From: CBDFGQ01 sp965247295
GTDB lineage: Bacteria > Chloroflexota > Dehalococcoidia > Lucifugimonadales > JAGWBF01
DNA: 64,000 bases
NCBI GenBank assembly: GCA_965247295.1
Contig: CBDFGQ010000008.1
Coordinates: forward strand, 558,001 to 622,000
Reading direction: 5' to 3'
A program made the translations under genes and the position numbers. This document shows positions 41,978 to 51,434 of the stretch, piece after piece; position 1 is the first letter of the stretch, and the number at the start of each line of letters is the position of its first letter. The notes beneath the pieces were generated by a model. It was not told the origin of the DNA. It was given only the letters and a program-made list of their open reading frames with translations, and ran no database searches.

Positions 41978-44960
41978 TCAGGGGGACCGCAGAAACTTGG
42001 TCACGTAGTCCACATCTACAGTCGGTGGCAATAGTCCAAGTTGCGGCAGGACTTCGCTAAACCGGCTGATATCGTAGACGCTTGTGTCGGTCAGGTACCC
42101 CTCAACGGAATCCAGAGACTTGACCAGCACCTTCAATTCAAGGTCGTTTCCCCGGTCCGCCGTTGCTTCTAGTCTTGACCTCCACTCGATCAACGGTACT
42201 CGCTCTGCTATATACCCGTTACTCTTCATGTAAGCGAAAACCTGGTCGGCAGGCACGGGGTCCTGTTGAACCACATTGTAAACCTTGCCCAGATGAGTGG
42301 GGTCATCGGCAATCTTGGCGATAGCTGTGACCAAAAAGTCTACGGGAGTCATTTCGAATAACCAGTCCGGCACCATGGGAGCACACCCCGAGCGCAAACA
42401 GGCTTTTATTATCAACGTCTGAAAGTCGTTGGGATTAACCACACCTGTCCCGCTATGGTGCCCGATATTTCCGGGTCTATAGATGCAGACCGGCAGACCT
42501 CTGGACACTGCAGACCATACAATGCGTTCTGCAACCCACTTGGCTTGGTTGTAACCACCCTCCATCCTGTCGGCAAAGCCATCAATTTCGCTGTTCTCTA
42601 AATAGGGAGTGGCGTCCCCTCCCGGAAAGATGCCATTGGAGGAAATGTATTGGATCGGTTTCGTCTTAGCGCGGCAAGCGAATTTAACCACTTCCACAGT
42701 GCCATCGACGGTGTGAGGTTTGATGGCTGAGTAGGTATAGACGTAGTTGACCGAGGCCGCACAGTGAAAAATGAGATCGATGTCTTCCGAGAGCCTCCGG
42801 TACTCCTCATCACCCAGACCTAATTGAGATTGGGTCAGATCGCCCGTAACTGGGACGATGCGGTCTTGAAGAGCCTGGCCCGGCAGTCCGTAAAACCTGA
42901 GCGTGTCTAAAACTCGGTTGTTCGGTTGGCCTTCCTGGGGCCCCTTGCCTCGGACTAGGCAATAGAATTTAACGTCCTGGCCCGTGCAACGGAGTAACTC
43001 GTCCAGTAGAAAAGCACCAAGGAAACCGGTAGCGCCGGTTACCAATATCGATGACGCCTCGCTCAAACATCTACAACCGGTACCGGTAGGCGACACGACA
43101 TCCGGATCCAGGCGTGCGTCGTCGGCCAGCGAAACTTTCGATTCCATATATAACCCTCCATCACCCAAGTACGCTGCCAGCTTGTCTATAGTCTGGTATT
43201 CGTAAATTTCGGTGCCCTGGAGTTTAATGCCAAACGCTCGTTCCATATCCAACGTGAGTCCAAGACCGGAAAGAGAGTGGCCGCCAAGATCGAAGAAATT
43301 CCAATTATCATCCAACGAATCGCTGTCAATATCCAGCGCGTCGCCCCATAGCTCACGCAACACCGAACGCCGCTCCGCCGCCGACGCTTGCTCCGGAAGT
43401 GTTACTCGGTCTAACGCAGCCGCTCTCATTTTACGTGGACTAGGTAGAGCTTTGCGATCAAGTTTGCCCGTCCGAGGGTTTATCGGAAGCTCGTCGAGCT
43501 CCAAGAAGCGGCTAGGCACCATGTAGTGTGGTAGATACCGCTCCAACAGGTTCCGAAGGTCCCTGCTGGTGTTGCTCTTTGCATCGACCCGCCATGTCGC
43601 CTCGGGTTTACGAATCACGTAGGCGACAAGGCGCTTATTGGTCTCATCTTCAGCTTCTGCTAAGACCACGGTGTTCAGGACATCGCAGTGCTTCCTGAGG
43701 GTCTCCTCGATGCCGCCGAGATAGACGCTAAACCCTCTGATCTTGACCATTGAATCGTTGCGGCCGGTGACGGTTATCAGGCCTTGGGAATCGATCTCAG
43801 CCAGATCGCCGGTGGCATAATACCTTTCGCCGTCCACCTGGACGAATTTTTGCTGGTCCAGGTCACTCCGTTCCAGATAACCCCGAGCGAGGCCAAGCCC
43901 ACCGATGTAGAGTTCTCCGCTGCCGACCGCAGCGAGAGCGGACTCATCCTCGGGCAGCACCCGAACCCTCACTCCGTCCATCGAAAATCCCACCGGACAC
44001 ACGTCTCTACCGCCCAACGACACATCGCTCAAGTCGACGGTACCGACATCGTGGGTCTCACTGATGCTATAAGTATTGAGCAAGCGAGTGGACTCCGAGA
44101 ATACGTCTAGCGCCTGCTCAAGACAGCTGGTAGTTACTACCTCTCCATTCAGCCAAACCACTCGCAAAGACTCCAGCTCCGCTCGTAGGACCTCGTGGTC
44201 TTCTGAATTCAAGATTCCTTGTAATAGAGAAGGAGTAAATAAGACCTCGGAGACACGATTTTCTGAGATGTATCTCGTAAGAGCGCGGGGCAGGAAGATA
44301 ACGTCGTCGGGAATTATGTAAACGGTTCCTCCCTTCAGTAACGGGCGCAGAAATTCCCAGGTGAAGAAGATGTTGCACGCAACCCGATCACCAACTTGAT
44401 AAGAACTGAACTTATACCTGGCAAAATACGATGACGTTACGGAACCGTGGGTCAGCATTACTGCCTTTTGGATCTCCGGTGGTACCGGATGTGTAAGGCA
44501 CGAATGCCAGATTACCGCTGTCGACGGCCGGTCCATCGGATTCAGCTTTGTAATCTCTCCAGGATTGTTCGCCGTCTATCGCCAGGATGTGCGTGCCGGC
44601 GTATTCACTTAATCGGGAAAAATATTGCTCCTTGGCGATAACCACCTTGGGCTTCGCTTCCGCTAGGATGTTCCGTAGCAAATTATCGGGAGAATCCAAG
44701 GCCAGCGGCATAAAGGCGCCACCGGCTTTCAGAGCCCCAATGCAGGTGACAACGTAGTCCGAGCACGTCTCCATGAAAACGCCCACCCGGTCGTCCGGTG
44801 AGACTCCGTGATGTCGAAGATAGGCCCCCAGCGAGTCCGTGGCCTGGTCCAGCTCCGAGTAGGACTTTCGCTCGTCACCGGCTACTACAGCCAGGGCGTC
44901 TGGAGTTTTCGCTGCCTGAACTTTGAAGAGTTGATGTACGCAGGTCTCGTTAGCAATCAT
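41978..44960 (-). pseudogene. adenylation-carrier-thioester reductase (NRPS-like / carboxylic acid reductase), frameshifted once
   Basis: From the ATG at 44960: an adenylation domain with YTSGTTGDPK, then AVMLTHGSVTSSYFARYKF, LNTYSISETHDVG, YATGDLAEIDSQGLI and NPRTGKLDRKALPSP. Next comes a carrier domain with the phosphopantetheine Ser in FFDLGGHSL, and a thioester-reductase domain with ILVTGATGFLGAFLLDELL and YNQAKWVAERIV. The product of such enzymes is an aldehyde or alcohol released from an activated amino or carboxylic acid. One extra G near 44478 (CCAAAAGGCAG for CCAAAAGCAG) shifts the frame between the first two adenylation motifs. Everything else is intact, so a sequence error is possible. 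No condensation domain or partner is nearby. Confidence 0.88.
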
Positions 44961-45253
44961 GACGCCACGTTCGACTCACTGATGACGACAGTATATCGGA
45001 TCACGGACAGGTCAGAAGTTTCTCAAGTTCAGGTATGCAACACGCCGAAGACCAGCACCAGCCCAATTCTATTAGTATGGCCCCATCGTTTTCCGCAGGC
45101 CCCCAGTCCTCATCCTAGCTAATCGGACGTACTCGAAAATTCAGATACCTTACAACCGAATCAGGAATCAAATATACAAATTATTGGGAGGCAAGTAAAC
45201 TGGGACCTCGAATTTATATGCTGTCACACCACCCCGGATTCCGGCGACATCTA
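44961..45253. other. intergenic, nothing recognised
   Basis: No protein-like frame. It must contain the promoter of the reductase-type synthetase on the minus strand. Confidence 0.4.
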
Positions 45254-45373
45254 GACTCAGGGGTTGGAGACATGAACGGGGACGGCGAGGCGGACTTCAT
45301 CGTAGGGGCGCCCTACAACGATGCCCCGGGCAGGGCAGATGCCGGGAACACCTGCCGTTGGTCACAGACATAA
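45254..45373 (+). pseudogene. FG-GAP (integrin-like) repeat fragment
   Basis: The open frame reads DSGVGDMNGDGEADFIVGA and PYNDAPGRADAG before a stop. This is one full FG-GAP blade with its Ca2+-binding DxNxDGxxD loop. No signal peptide or neighbouring blades remain. Confidence 0.65.
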
Positions 45374-45386
45374 CGTAGGTAACGTA

Positions 45387-45859
45387 TGCCTCCCACAAGC
45401 ACCGGGTCCGCCCAGCCGGTCCTGACGACGGACAGATCTGCGATCGCGCTCACGGCGGTGATTTCTGGGAGCATGGCCATGTTACTCAAGAGCGAACGCG
45501 AGAACGAGGAACTGTCTACCTACGAGATCGCCCTTGGCTGACCCACGTGTGCGCGGGAGGCTCCCGCGCTAGGGAGAATTCAGCAGGAGCTCGAGCCACT
45601 TGGGGTGGAGGTGGTTGCCATTAACTTCTCTCCACAATTCTACAGCCTGGATGTCTGGAGGGATTTTTGGAAGAGGTTGGGGGCAGCGGATGTACTGTGG
45701 GCTCAAGACACGCCGCAAGCTAACGCCATGAAGGCCTACGGCGCGATACCCTTTGCGGGTACTACAGTTATCGTTGACCGGAAAGGAAGAATAACGTACC
45801 GAGATGACGGAATTACCAGCTATGAAAGGTATCGAGCGGATATAGAGAAGGTCTTGTGA
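45387..45859 (+). pseudogene. TlpA/redoxin-like thiol oxidoreductase, decayed
   Basis: A start at 45387 gives a short N-terminus with a possible membrane span (IALTAVISGSMAMLL), which stops at 45541. The following frame reads PTCAREAPALGRIQQELEPL, GVEVVAINFSPQF and FAGTTVIVDRKGRITYRDDG, a TlpA-like fold with the cis-Pro position replaced by PFAGTT. The redox motif expected as WCxxC is garbled around the stop (tga-ccc-acg-tgt). A GTG at 45605 could still express the last 84 residues. Confidence 0.6.
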
Positions 45860-46038
45860 GCGAAGGGATAATAAGGGGTAATATGGTTGCACTAGTGGCG
45901 GTTGCCTGTTGCGTTGGCCTGCCTATAATTGCGGTCGGACCTTTTTCTCTGGCCAACCTACTGAACCGGCGACGGGCCAAGGGTTTCCTGGGAAACGGAA
46001 AGAAGACTTCCAGCCCCGAAAAAATAACCGGCCGGTGA
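45856..46038 (+). CDS. small membrane protein, 60 residues
   Basis: GTG start overlapping the stop of the redoxin-like frame (GTGA), so translationally coupled. One hydrophobic span (NMVALVAVACCVGLPIIAVG) with two adjacent Cys, then a basic tail. In thiol-redox operons such Cys-bearing small membrane proteins can act as partners, but this is inference. Confidence 0.5.
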   Translation: MSEGIIRGNMVALVAVACCVGLPIIAVGPFSLANLLNRRRAKGFLGNGKKTSSPEKITGR

Positions 46039-46046
46039 GAGTCAGG

Positions 46047-46283
46047 CTAAGGTAAGCTGGCGTTCTCCTCGCGGTGGTATTGTGAGTCGGCAGGTGAGTC
46101 TGATCTTTGACTGAGGTACCAAGGGCTACAGCACCAGAACCAGCCAGGAGACCTCCGACCGATTCCGGAAAGTGCCCCGAACACAAGCACAGCGCCGATA
46201 GCTATCAGCACCATAGGCCATATCTCCCAACCTAGCAGCGCCCCTGTCCCAATAGCGACCAGAACCATTCCCCAGACGATCAT
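46047..46283 (-). CDS. small membrane protein with two spans
   Basis: GGGAGG upstream supports the ATG at 46283. Two closely spaced helices (IVWGMVLVAIGTGALLGW, IWPMVLIAIGAVLVFGAL) resemble the LiaI/LiaF-type N-terminal membrane domain (DUF5668). The C-terminal tail has WFWCCSPWY and is polar. The role is probably envelope-related, but the family call is weak. Gene ends converge with the small protein at 45856-46038. Confidence 0.55.
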   Translation of the reverse strand: MIVWGMVLVAIGTGALLGWEIWPMVLIAIGAVLVFGALSGIGRRSPGWFWCCSPWYLSQRSDSPADSQYHREENASLP

Positions 46284-46485
46284 CTCGCTCTCCCTCCCGT
46301 ACTTGTCACCTCCAGCGTAACACGGGGCCAAGGTCTAGAAACTAACCACCCAGGTAAAATCCGCCTAACCGATCGGTTAGTCCCAAGACTCATCCTTATG
46401 GTTACACAAAACTATCTCGCTGGTTGGTCTCTTCTTCGCCACGGTCCCTGATAATGCAGTCAGAGCAAATTCTCAGGAGGGCGAG

Positions 46486-46955
46486 ATGGTGACTGCACGG
46501 GCTTTATCAGAACCGACGAGCGCTAAAAAAGACCGGGCATAGGCGCGATACGGACTGCCGCCAGGATCGTCACGGGACTCAGCCTGTTCGGCCTGGCCGC
46601 ATGGACCGGTCTGAGGGGCGACCTTCAATGGTACGCGGTGATCATGGGATTCGCCGGCCTTCCAGCCATCATGATGGCGATAGTCGTCGTCAACAGGCGA
46701 ATCCTGGGCACCTCATCTTATCTGGAAGCGACCGGGCCGGCGGGCACCATCATAAACCTGGCGATTATCGCTGCGCTCTTCTTGACATCATTTACCACCG
46801 ACATCGCCTTCATCTTCTACGGAGTCCCATTGTTTCTGGCCGCGTGGCGTGGGTATCCCGGATGTGAGATGCTGGCAATATCAAACTTCGTGCTCGGCCG
46901 CGATGATGAGCTGGTGCAGGCTTCAGCCAGCCCCCCTCCTGGACAGGTCTGCTAG
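46486..46955 (+). pseudogene. four-span membrane protein with a frameshift at an A6 run
   Basis: AGGAGG lies 5 bases before the ATG. The first frame reads MVTARALSEPTSAKKDRA and stops at 46542. The next frame continues IRTAARIVTGLSLFGLAAW, then three more hydrophobic segments to 46955. The switch falls at CTAAAAAAGACC (A6 at 46525-46530), so it could be decay, slippage-based expression or an assembly error. The joined product has about 156 residues. I do not recognise it. Confidence 0.6.
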
Positions 46956-47171
46956 ACAACACACATCAAGGAGAGCATCATAACGGAGAAACTATCCCAG
47001 GGGGACAAGTTACTCGATATCTCCCCCAGCCTGACGGACGGCTGCAGGCTTGAACCGTCAGCTTGAGATGATTGACGCATCCAGGTCCAAGCATGGCTCT
47101 CTCGTTTTGGGGCGTGAGGAACTATGACCATCTCCGACACTAACGGCTAACTACAACTAGGAGGAAGCAGC

Positions 47172-48617
47172 ATGGCCAAGGTTGGATTGGATCTGGACAA
47201 TGCGACGATCACCGGTTTGGGGCCATTGATACGTGCCAAAGAGGTTTCCCCGGTTGAGGTGGTGGAGGCGATTCTCGAACGCATTGAACGGTTGCAGCCC
47301 AAGCTCCTATCCTTCATCACCATCACTGCCGAGCACGCCATGACGCGAGCCAAGCAAATGGAAGGGGAGATAATGCAGGGCAGATACCGGGGGCCCTTCC
47401 ATGGCATCCCCTACACTCTGAAGGACGTGATCGCTACCAAGGGGATCAAGACCACCTGGGGAGACCCGAAAGAGGTGGACTACAAGCCCCAGGAAAGCGC
47501 CACGATCCACGCTCTGCTGGACGACGCCGGCGGCATTCTGCTTGGCAAGGCCGTGTCCGAGATCGGCAGGGCAGGCCAAGGGGTGGTTGGCTCTCGCAAC
47601 GCCTGGGATCCCACCCGCTCGCCGGGTACCTCCAGCAGCGGGGGCGCGTCGGCGACGGCAGCGTCCATGGGACTCGGGTCCATCGGCACCGACACCGGCG
47701 GCTCGGTGCGTCATCCCGGTAGCAACAGCAGCCTCGTCGCTTTCTTGCCCACCTACGGGCGCATCAGCATCTTCGGCGTGCACGGCAGCGTCCTGACCAC
47801 GGACCAGGCGGGTCCCATCACTAAGACCGTTGAAGACAACGCGATCATGATGGACATCCTTGGGGTATACGACCCCAAGGCCTCCAATAGCCTTCTCGAG
47901 CCCCGCTATGACCACCGAGCCTTCCTCAAGGATGGCATCAGGGGCCTGCGCATCGGCGTGCCGGTGGATGACTGGGTCTGGAAGGACATGCTGCATGAGG
48001 AAGAAGAAGAGGTCTGCCGCAGGGCCATCATGGTCCTGGAGGAGCTCGGGGCGTATGTGACCGAAGTGAAGCTGCCCCGGGGTGCCGACTCCAGGTCCAG
48101 CCTCGTGTCATCCGGTGGACCGGCAGCCCTTCATTACCTGGACCATTTTACCGAGGATCAGCTTGCGGCCTGGCCTGAGGTCGCCGGCGGAGACGCCAAG
48201 GGCGCCATTAACGAGCCGGTGGAAAAGTACCTCAGAATCATGGAGCGGCGCGCGCGCATCAAGCAGGAAGCCAACGAGGTCCTGGCGACCGTAGACCTCA
48301 TCGCCATGCCCACCGGCAGCACCTACGGCGACGCCTGGGACGAAAAGGAGGTGACCATCAGGGGCAAGAAGTGGCCCGCACGCTCCCGCGCCACCTATCG
48401 GAATGGACTGGCCTCTGTTTGTGGACATCCTGCCGTCAGCGTACCGTGCGGGTTCGGTAACAACGGCCGCTGGCCTATCGGAATCATGCTTCACGGCAAG
48501 CACCTATCCGAGCCCCTGCTCTACCGAGTGGCGTATGCCTACGAGCAGGCCACGGAATGGCATACTCGACACCCGGACCTCAACGCGCTGGCCAAGGCTC
48601 CAGACGCTACACGCTAG
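47172..48617 (+). CDS. amidase-signature-family hydrolase (second)
   Basis: 481 residues with the amidase triad: Lys84 in YTLKDVIA, the cis-Ser in SPGTSSSGGASA (154-156) and the nucleophile Ser178 in GTDTGGSVRHPG. It resembles GatA-like amidases more than the amidase at 36214, but gatB and gatC are absent, so a catabolic role on small amides is more likely. AGGAGGA precedes the ATG. An SDR gene follows after 144 bases on the same strand and may act on the product. Confidence 0.93.
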   Translation: MAKVGLDLDNATITGLGPLIRAKEVSPVEVVEAILERIERLQPKLLSFITITAEHAMTRAKQMEGEIMQGRYRGPFHGIPYTLKDVIATKGIKTTWGDPKEVDYKPQESATIHALLDDAGGILLGKAVSEIGRAGQGVVGSRNAWDPTRSPGTSSSGGASATAASMGLGSIGTDTGGSVRHPGSNSSLVAFLPTYGRISIFGVHGSVLTTDQAGPITKTVEDNAIMMDILGVYDPKASNSLLEPRYDHRAFLKDGIRGLRIGVPVDDWVWKDMLHEEEEEVCRRAIMVLEELGAYVTEVKLPRGADSRSSLVSSGGPAALHYLDHFTEDQLAAWPEVAGGDAKGAINEPVEKYLRIMERRARIKQEANEVLATVDLIAMPTGSTYGDAWDEKEVTIRGKKWPARSRATYRNGLASVCGHPAVSVPCGFGNNGRWPIGIMLHGKHLSEPLLYRVAYAYEQATEWHTRHPDLNALAKAPDATR

Positions 48618-48761
48618 GCGTAATATGGTCGGCCCGAGGGCATTGGATAGCCCACCTTTGACAGAGCATTGACTATTGCAGTTTACGTGAACTGCGGTGA
48701 AGACGTAGGAACACCCAGCGGCGAATTGGTTTCGTGGGACTGGAAGGGAGGGCAAACCAGC

Positions 48762-49538
48762 ATGGCTTACTCCGGTCTTAGCTTGGACGGACAAGTGGCC
48801 CTCGTCACCGGCTCTGCCCGCGGCATCGGTAAGGCCCTGGCAATCGGGCTGGCCGAAGCGGGAGCGGACATCGCAGTATCCGATCTATCCGAAACGCTGG
48901 AGGAGGCCAGCATCACCAAGAAGATGGTTGAAAGCGTGGGACGGGTTAGCCGGGCCTACCCATTGGACGTGCTGGATATCGGGAACATTCAGGACGCCGT
49001 CACCCAGGTGGTGGGCGACTTCGGGCGGCTGGATATCCTGGTCAACAACGCGGGGATCAGGATACGCAAGCCCGCCCTGGAGGTGACACCTGAGGACTGG
49101 GACGCCGTCGTCGACACCAACTTGAAAGGGGTCTTCTTCTGCGCCCAGGCCGCTGCGCGACATATGGTAAAACAGGGCAGCGGTCGCATCATCAACATCG
49201 CCTCTCAAATGGGGACTGTAGGCTCACAGAACCGGGCCGCCTACTGCGCCAGTAAAGGTGGGGTAGTCAACCTGACCAAGGTGCTGGCGCTAGAGTGGAT
49301 CAAATACGGCATCACCGTCAACGCCATAGGTCCGGGACCAACCACCACCCCCGGCATGCTGGCCGCCGACACCCGCAGCGAAGGGGAGGTCCAGCGCGAT
49401 CTGGAGGCCCACATGCCGCTAGGTCGCCGCATGGAGCCCGAGGAATTGGTGGGCGCCTGCGTCTACCTGGCCAGCCCATCAGCGGGTGCCACCACCGGAC
49501 ACCACCTCATCGTGGACGGTGGCTGGACCGCCATGTAG
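48762..49538 (+). CDS. short-chain dehydrogenase/reductase
   Basis: The ATG at 48762 follows GGGAGGG; the open frame extends to 48669 without coding signs. Classical SDR marks: TGSARGIG (cofactor loop), NNAG, the catalytic Tyr/Lys in AAYCASKGG, and the C-terminal VDGGWT. The Asp at the end of strand 2 (VSDLSE) favours NAD over NADP. It probably oxidises a hydroxy compound. It lies downstream of the amidase and may share its transcript. Confidence 0.92.
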   Translation: MAYSGLSLDGQVALVTGSARGIGKALAIGLAEAGADIAVSDLSETLEEASITKKMVESVGRVSRAYPLDVLDIGNIQDAVTQVVGDFGRLDILVNNAGIRIRKPALEVTPEDWDAVVDTNLKGVFFCAQAAARHMVKQGSGRIINIASQMGTVGSQNRAAYCASKGGVVNLTKVLALEWIKYGITVNAIGPGPTTTPGMLAADTRSEGEVQRDLEAHMPLGRRMEPEELVGACVYLASPSAGATTGHHLIVDGGWTAM

Positions 49539-49608
49539 CCCGTGATGGGACACCGTCACCGCTGCGAGGGGGTCTGCCGCCCGGCTCAAGGTGTATAATC
49601 GCCCAGTC

Positions 49609-49836
49609 CTAGTGCACCAGCAAATGTGAGCGCATTTGAGTCTTGCTTAGCCAAGAAAACCATGGGGCGTAGATCCAGGAGTCTTCGTGCGGCTGGGTTA
49701 TATTTGTATCAGGTAGACCTGAGCTGAGACAAACGGCCGTTACTTGCAAAATGGGCACAAACGGAGAACCACAGTCGAGTCCATGACGGCATGGACATTC
49801 TCTGTGGTCAAGCAGAGGCTTCAGCCACACGAGCAA
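49609..49836 (-). other. candidate small Cys-rich ORF, divergent from the module (copy 2)
   Basis: A TTG start at 49836 gives WLKPLLDHRECPCRHGLDCG and SPFVP, parallel to the frame at 33833. The two copies share about 20 of the first 32 residues. The later part of the frame is not conserved. Confidence 0.35.
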
Positions 49837-50027
49837 TCCTCTGTCATTCGTGGTATGATCTCACGCAGTGGTAGATGTTTGCACCCCTACATCCGATTCT
49901 TTATAGCGTCTTTTGTGCCCCCCCCTAGACTCTGCATAGAGTCCTAGCGTGCCCACTGGACTCTCTAAGGCGTCCTCTGTATCGGTGACCAGGCTCCTGC
50001 CAACTATTGTGAGAAAGGAGTTCACCG
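49837..50027 (+). promoter_or_regulatory. conserved leader of the zinc-ribbon/RRM module, copy 2
   Basis: Contains TATGAT at 49854-49859 inside a block kept in both copies, the perfect stem GACTCT-GCAT-AGAGTC near 49926-49941, and the AAAGGAG of the zinc-ribbon gene. The roughly 170-base untranslated leader would be long for a constitutive gene and fits post-transcriptional control such as a cold-shock leader. Confidence 0.55.
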
Positions 50028-50336
50028 ATGAGTTACGAGGACCAGACCCTTACGTGCCAGGACTGCGGGCAACCATTTACCTTCAGCGCGGACGATCAGT
50101 CGTTCCATGCGATGAAGGGTTTCACCAACCAGCCCAAGCGCTGCGATTCGTGCCGTCAGGCGCGCCGCAACGAGCGCGGTGGTGGCTACGGCCAGGCCCC
50201 GCGTGAGATGCATCCGGTTGTCTGCGCCGAGTGCGGCAAGGACGCCATGGTCCCGTTTCAGCCCCGTGGCGACCGTCCGGTTTACTGCAGCGATTGCTTC
50301 AGCAAACAGCGGGCATCCGAAGGATCAAGCCGATAG
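50028..50336 (+). CDS. zinc-ribbon protein with two four-Cys sites
   Basis: 102 residues with Cys10/13/39/42 as the first site (CQDCG ... CDSCR) and Cys66/69/87/90 as the second (CAECG ... CSDC). A basic Gly/Arg linker (RRNERGGGYGQAPRE) joins them, suggesting nucleic-acid binding. It heads the module with an RRM gene 92 bases downstream, separated by a hairpin. Family function is unassigned; a role in RNA handling is likely from context. A degenerate duplicate lies at 33560-33645. Confidence 0.85.
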   Translation: MSYEDQTLTCQDCGQPFTFSADDQSFHAMKGFTNQPKRCDSCRQARRNERGGGYGQAPREMHPVVCAECGKDAMVPFQPRGDRPVYCSDCFSKQRASEGSSR

Positions 50337-50353
50337 AACGGATAGTAGGATCT

Positions 50354-50380
50354 CAGAGGGGACAATAATCGTCCCCTCTG
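50354..50380 (+). other. conserved hairpin between zinc-ribbon and RRM genes
   Basis: A perfect 10-bp stem (CAGAGGGGAC/GTCCCCTCTG) with loop AATAATC. Only TT follows, so it is at best an attenuating terminator that could set the ratio between the two genes. Confidence 0.6.
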
Positions 50381-50428
50381 TTCAATCACTGGCGGTCACC
50401 TGCCGCCGAACTGCAAGAGAGGAAACAA

Positions 50429-50764
50429 TTGAGGATATACGTAGGCAACTTCGCATATGAAATGACCGAACAGGAGCTACGCGAGGCGTTCGAAGCTCAT
50501 GGACAGGTCCAAGAAGTCTATATGGTCCGTGATCGCGATACAGGCCGCCCCAAAGGGTTCGCCTTTGTGGAAATGCCGGGCGGTGCAGAAGCTGAGGCTG
50601 CAATCGGCGCACTCAACGGTAAGGAGTTCTACGGGCGCACAATAACAGTCAACGAGGCCCGGCCTCGACCGGAGCGGAGCTCTGGTGGTGGTGGTGGCGG
50701 AGGATATGGGGACCGTGGTGGCACAGGCTTCGGGGGCGGACGTGGGAGAGATGGGGATGGCTGA
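50429..50764 (+). CDS. glycine-rich RNA-binding protein, single RRM (copy 2)
   Basis: 111 residues. RNP2 IYVGNF and RNP1 KGFAFVEM are intact, and the C-terminal third is Gly-rich with Arg. TTG start after AGAGAGG. It should bind single-stranded RNA in the cytoplasm. Nearly identical in the RRM to the gene at 33148. Confidence 0.93.
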   Translation: MRIYVGNFAYEMTEQELREAFEAHGQVQEVYMVRDRDTGRPKGFAFVEMPGGAEAEAAIGALNGKEFYGRTITVNEARPRPERSSGGGGGGGYGDRGGTGFGGGRGRDGDG

Positions 50765-50869
50765 GCCTCCCGTTGGTAGCGACCTAGCCCTTTCGTGAAC
50801 CCAAGCTGACCCGCGCCTGGCACGGGCTCTAAGCCATGGGTAAGGGCCGGCCAGAGGAAAGGGGGTCTC

Positions 50870-51205
50870 GTGAATATCTTTGTAGGTAACTTATCGCTTG
50901 AGGTTACTGCGGAAGAACTGCAACGTGAATTCATTGTGTTCGGAGAAGTGAAATCTGTCACCATCATGAACGACAGATATATCGGTAGCGGCCAATCTAG
51001 GGGATATGGATTCGTTGAAATGCCATCGCAATCTGAAGGTCAAGCCGCAATCACTGCCCTCAATGGACAATCACTAAGGCATAGGACGATTGATGTTATT
51101 GAGGCCCTTCCTCTTTCTGACAAATCAGGCAAGGGCTCCTTTGGTTACGCGGGAGGTAGTAAGGTCGGTAGCAGAGTATTCGGACGCAGAGTAAGAGAGA
51201 GATAA
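50870..51205 (+). CDS. RNA-binding protein, single RRM (divergent)
   Basis: 111 residues from a GTG after GGAAAGGGGG. RNP2 reads IFVGNL and RNP1 reads RGYGFVEM. The tail is shorter and less Gly-rich than in the other two, ending in basic RRVRER. It is 105 bases after the previous RRM gene and more diverged, so an older paralogue. Confidence 0.9.
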   Translation: MNIFVGNLSLEVTAEELQREFIVFGEVKSVTIMNDRYIGSGQSRGYGFVEMPSQSEGQAAITALNGQSLRHRTIDVIEALPLSDKSGKGSFGYAGGSKVGSRVFGRRVRER

Positions 51206-51434
51206 ACCCTGAACTGCCGGTCATGTGTAGCACCCCAACACTTGGACGGACGCTCCTGATAACGACGTCCATCCATCCTATGCGGCGTAGCAGATGAAGT
51301 TGACCCGTGGTGTCCTGCAGTTCTCTCCGTACTGCACGGTCAGGGCAAGAAGCAGACAACAGGCCGCCATCCTACCGCTCTAAACAAGCTCGGGAGCGCA
51401 CGGGGCCCCGGCTGACTGACAGGCCCAGTTGGAC

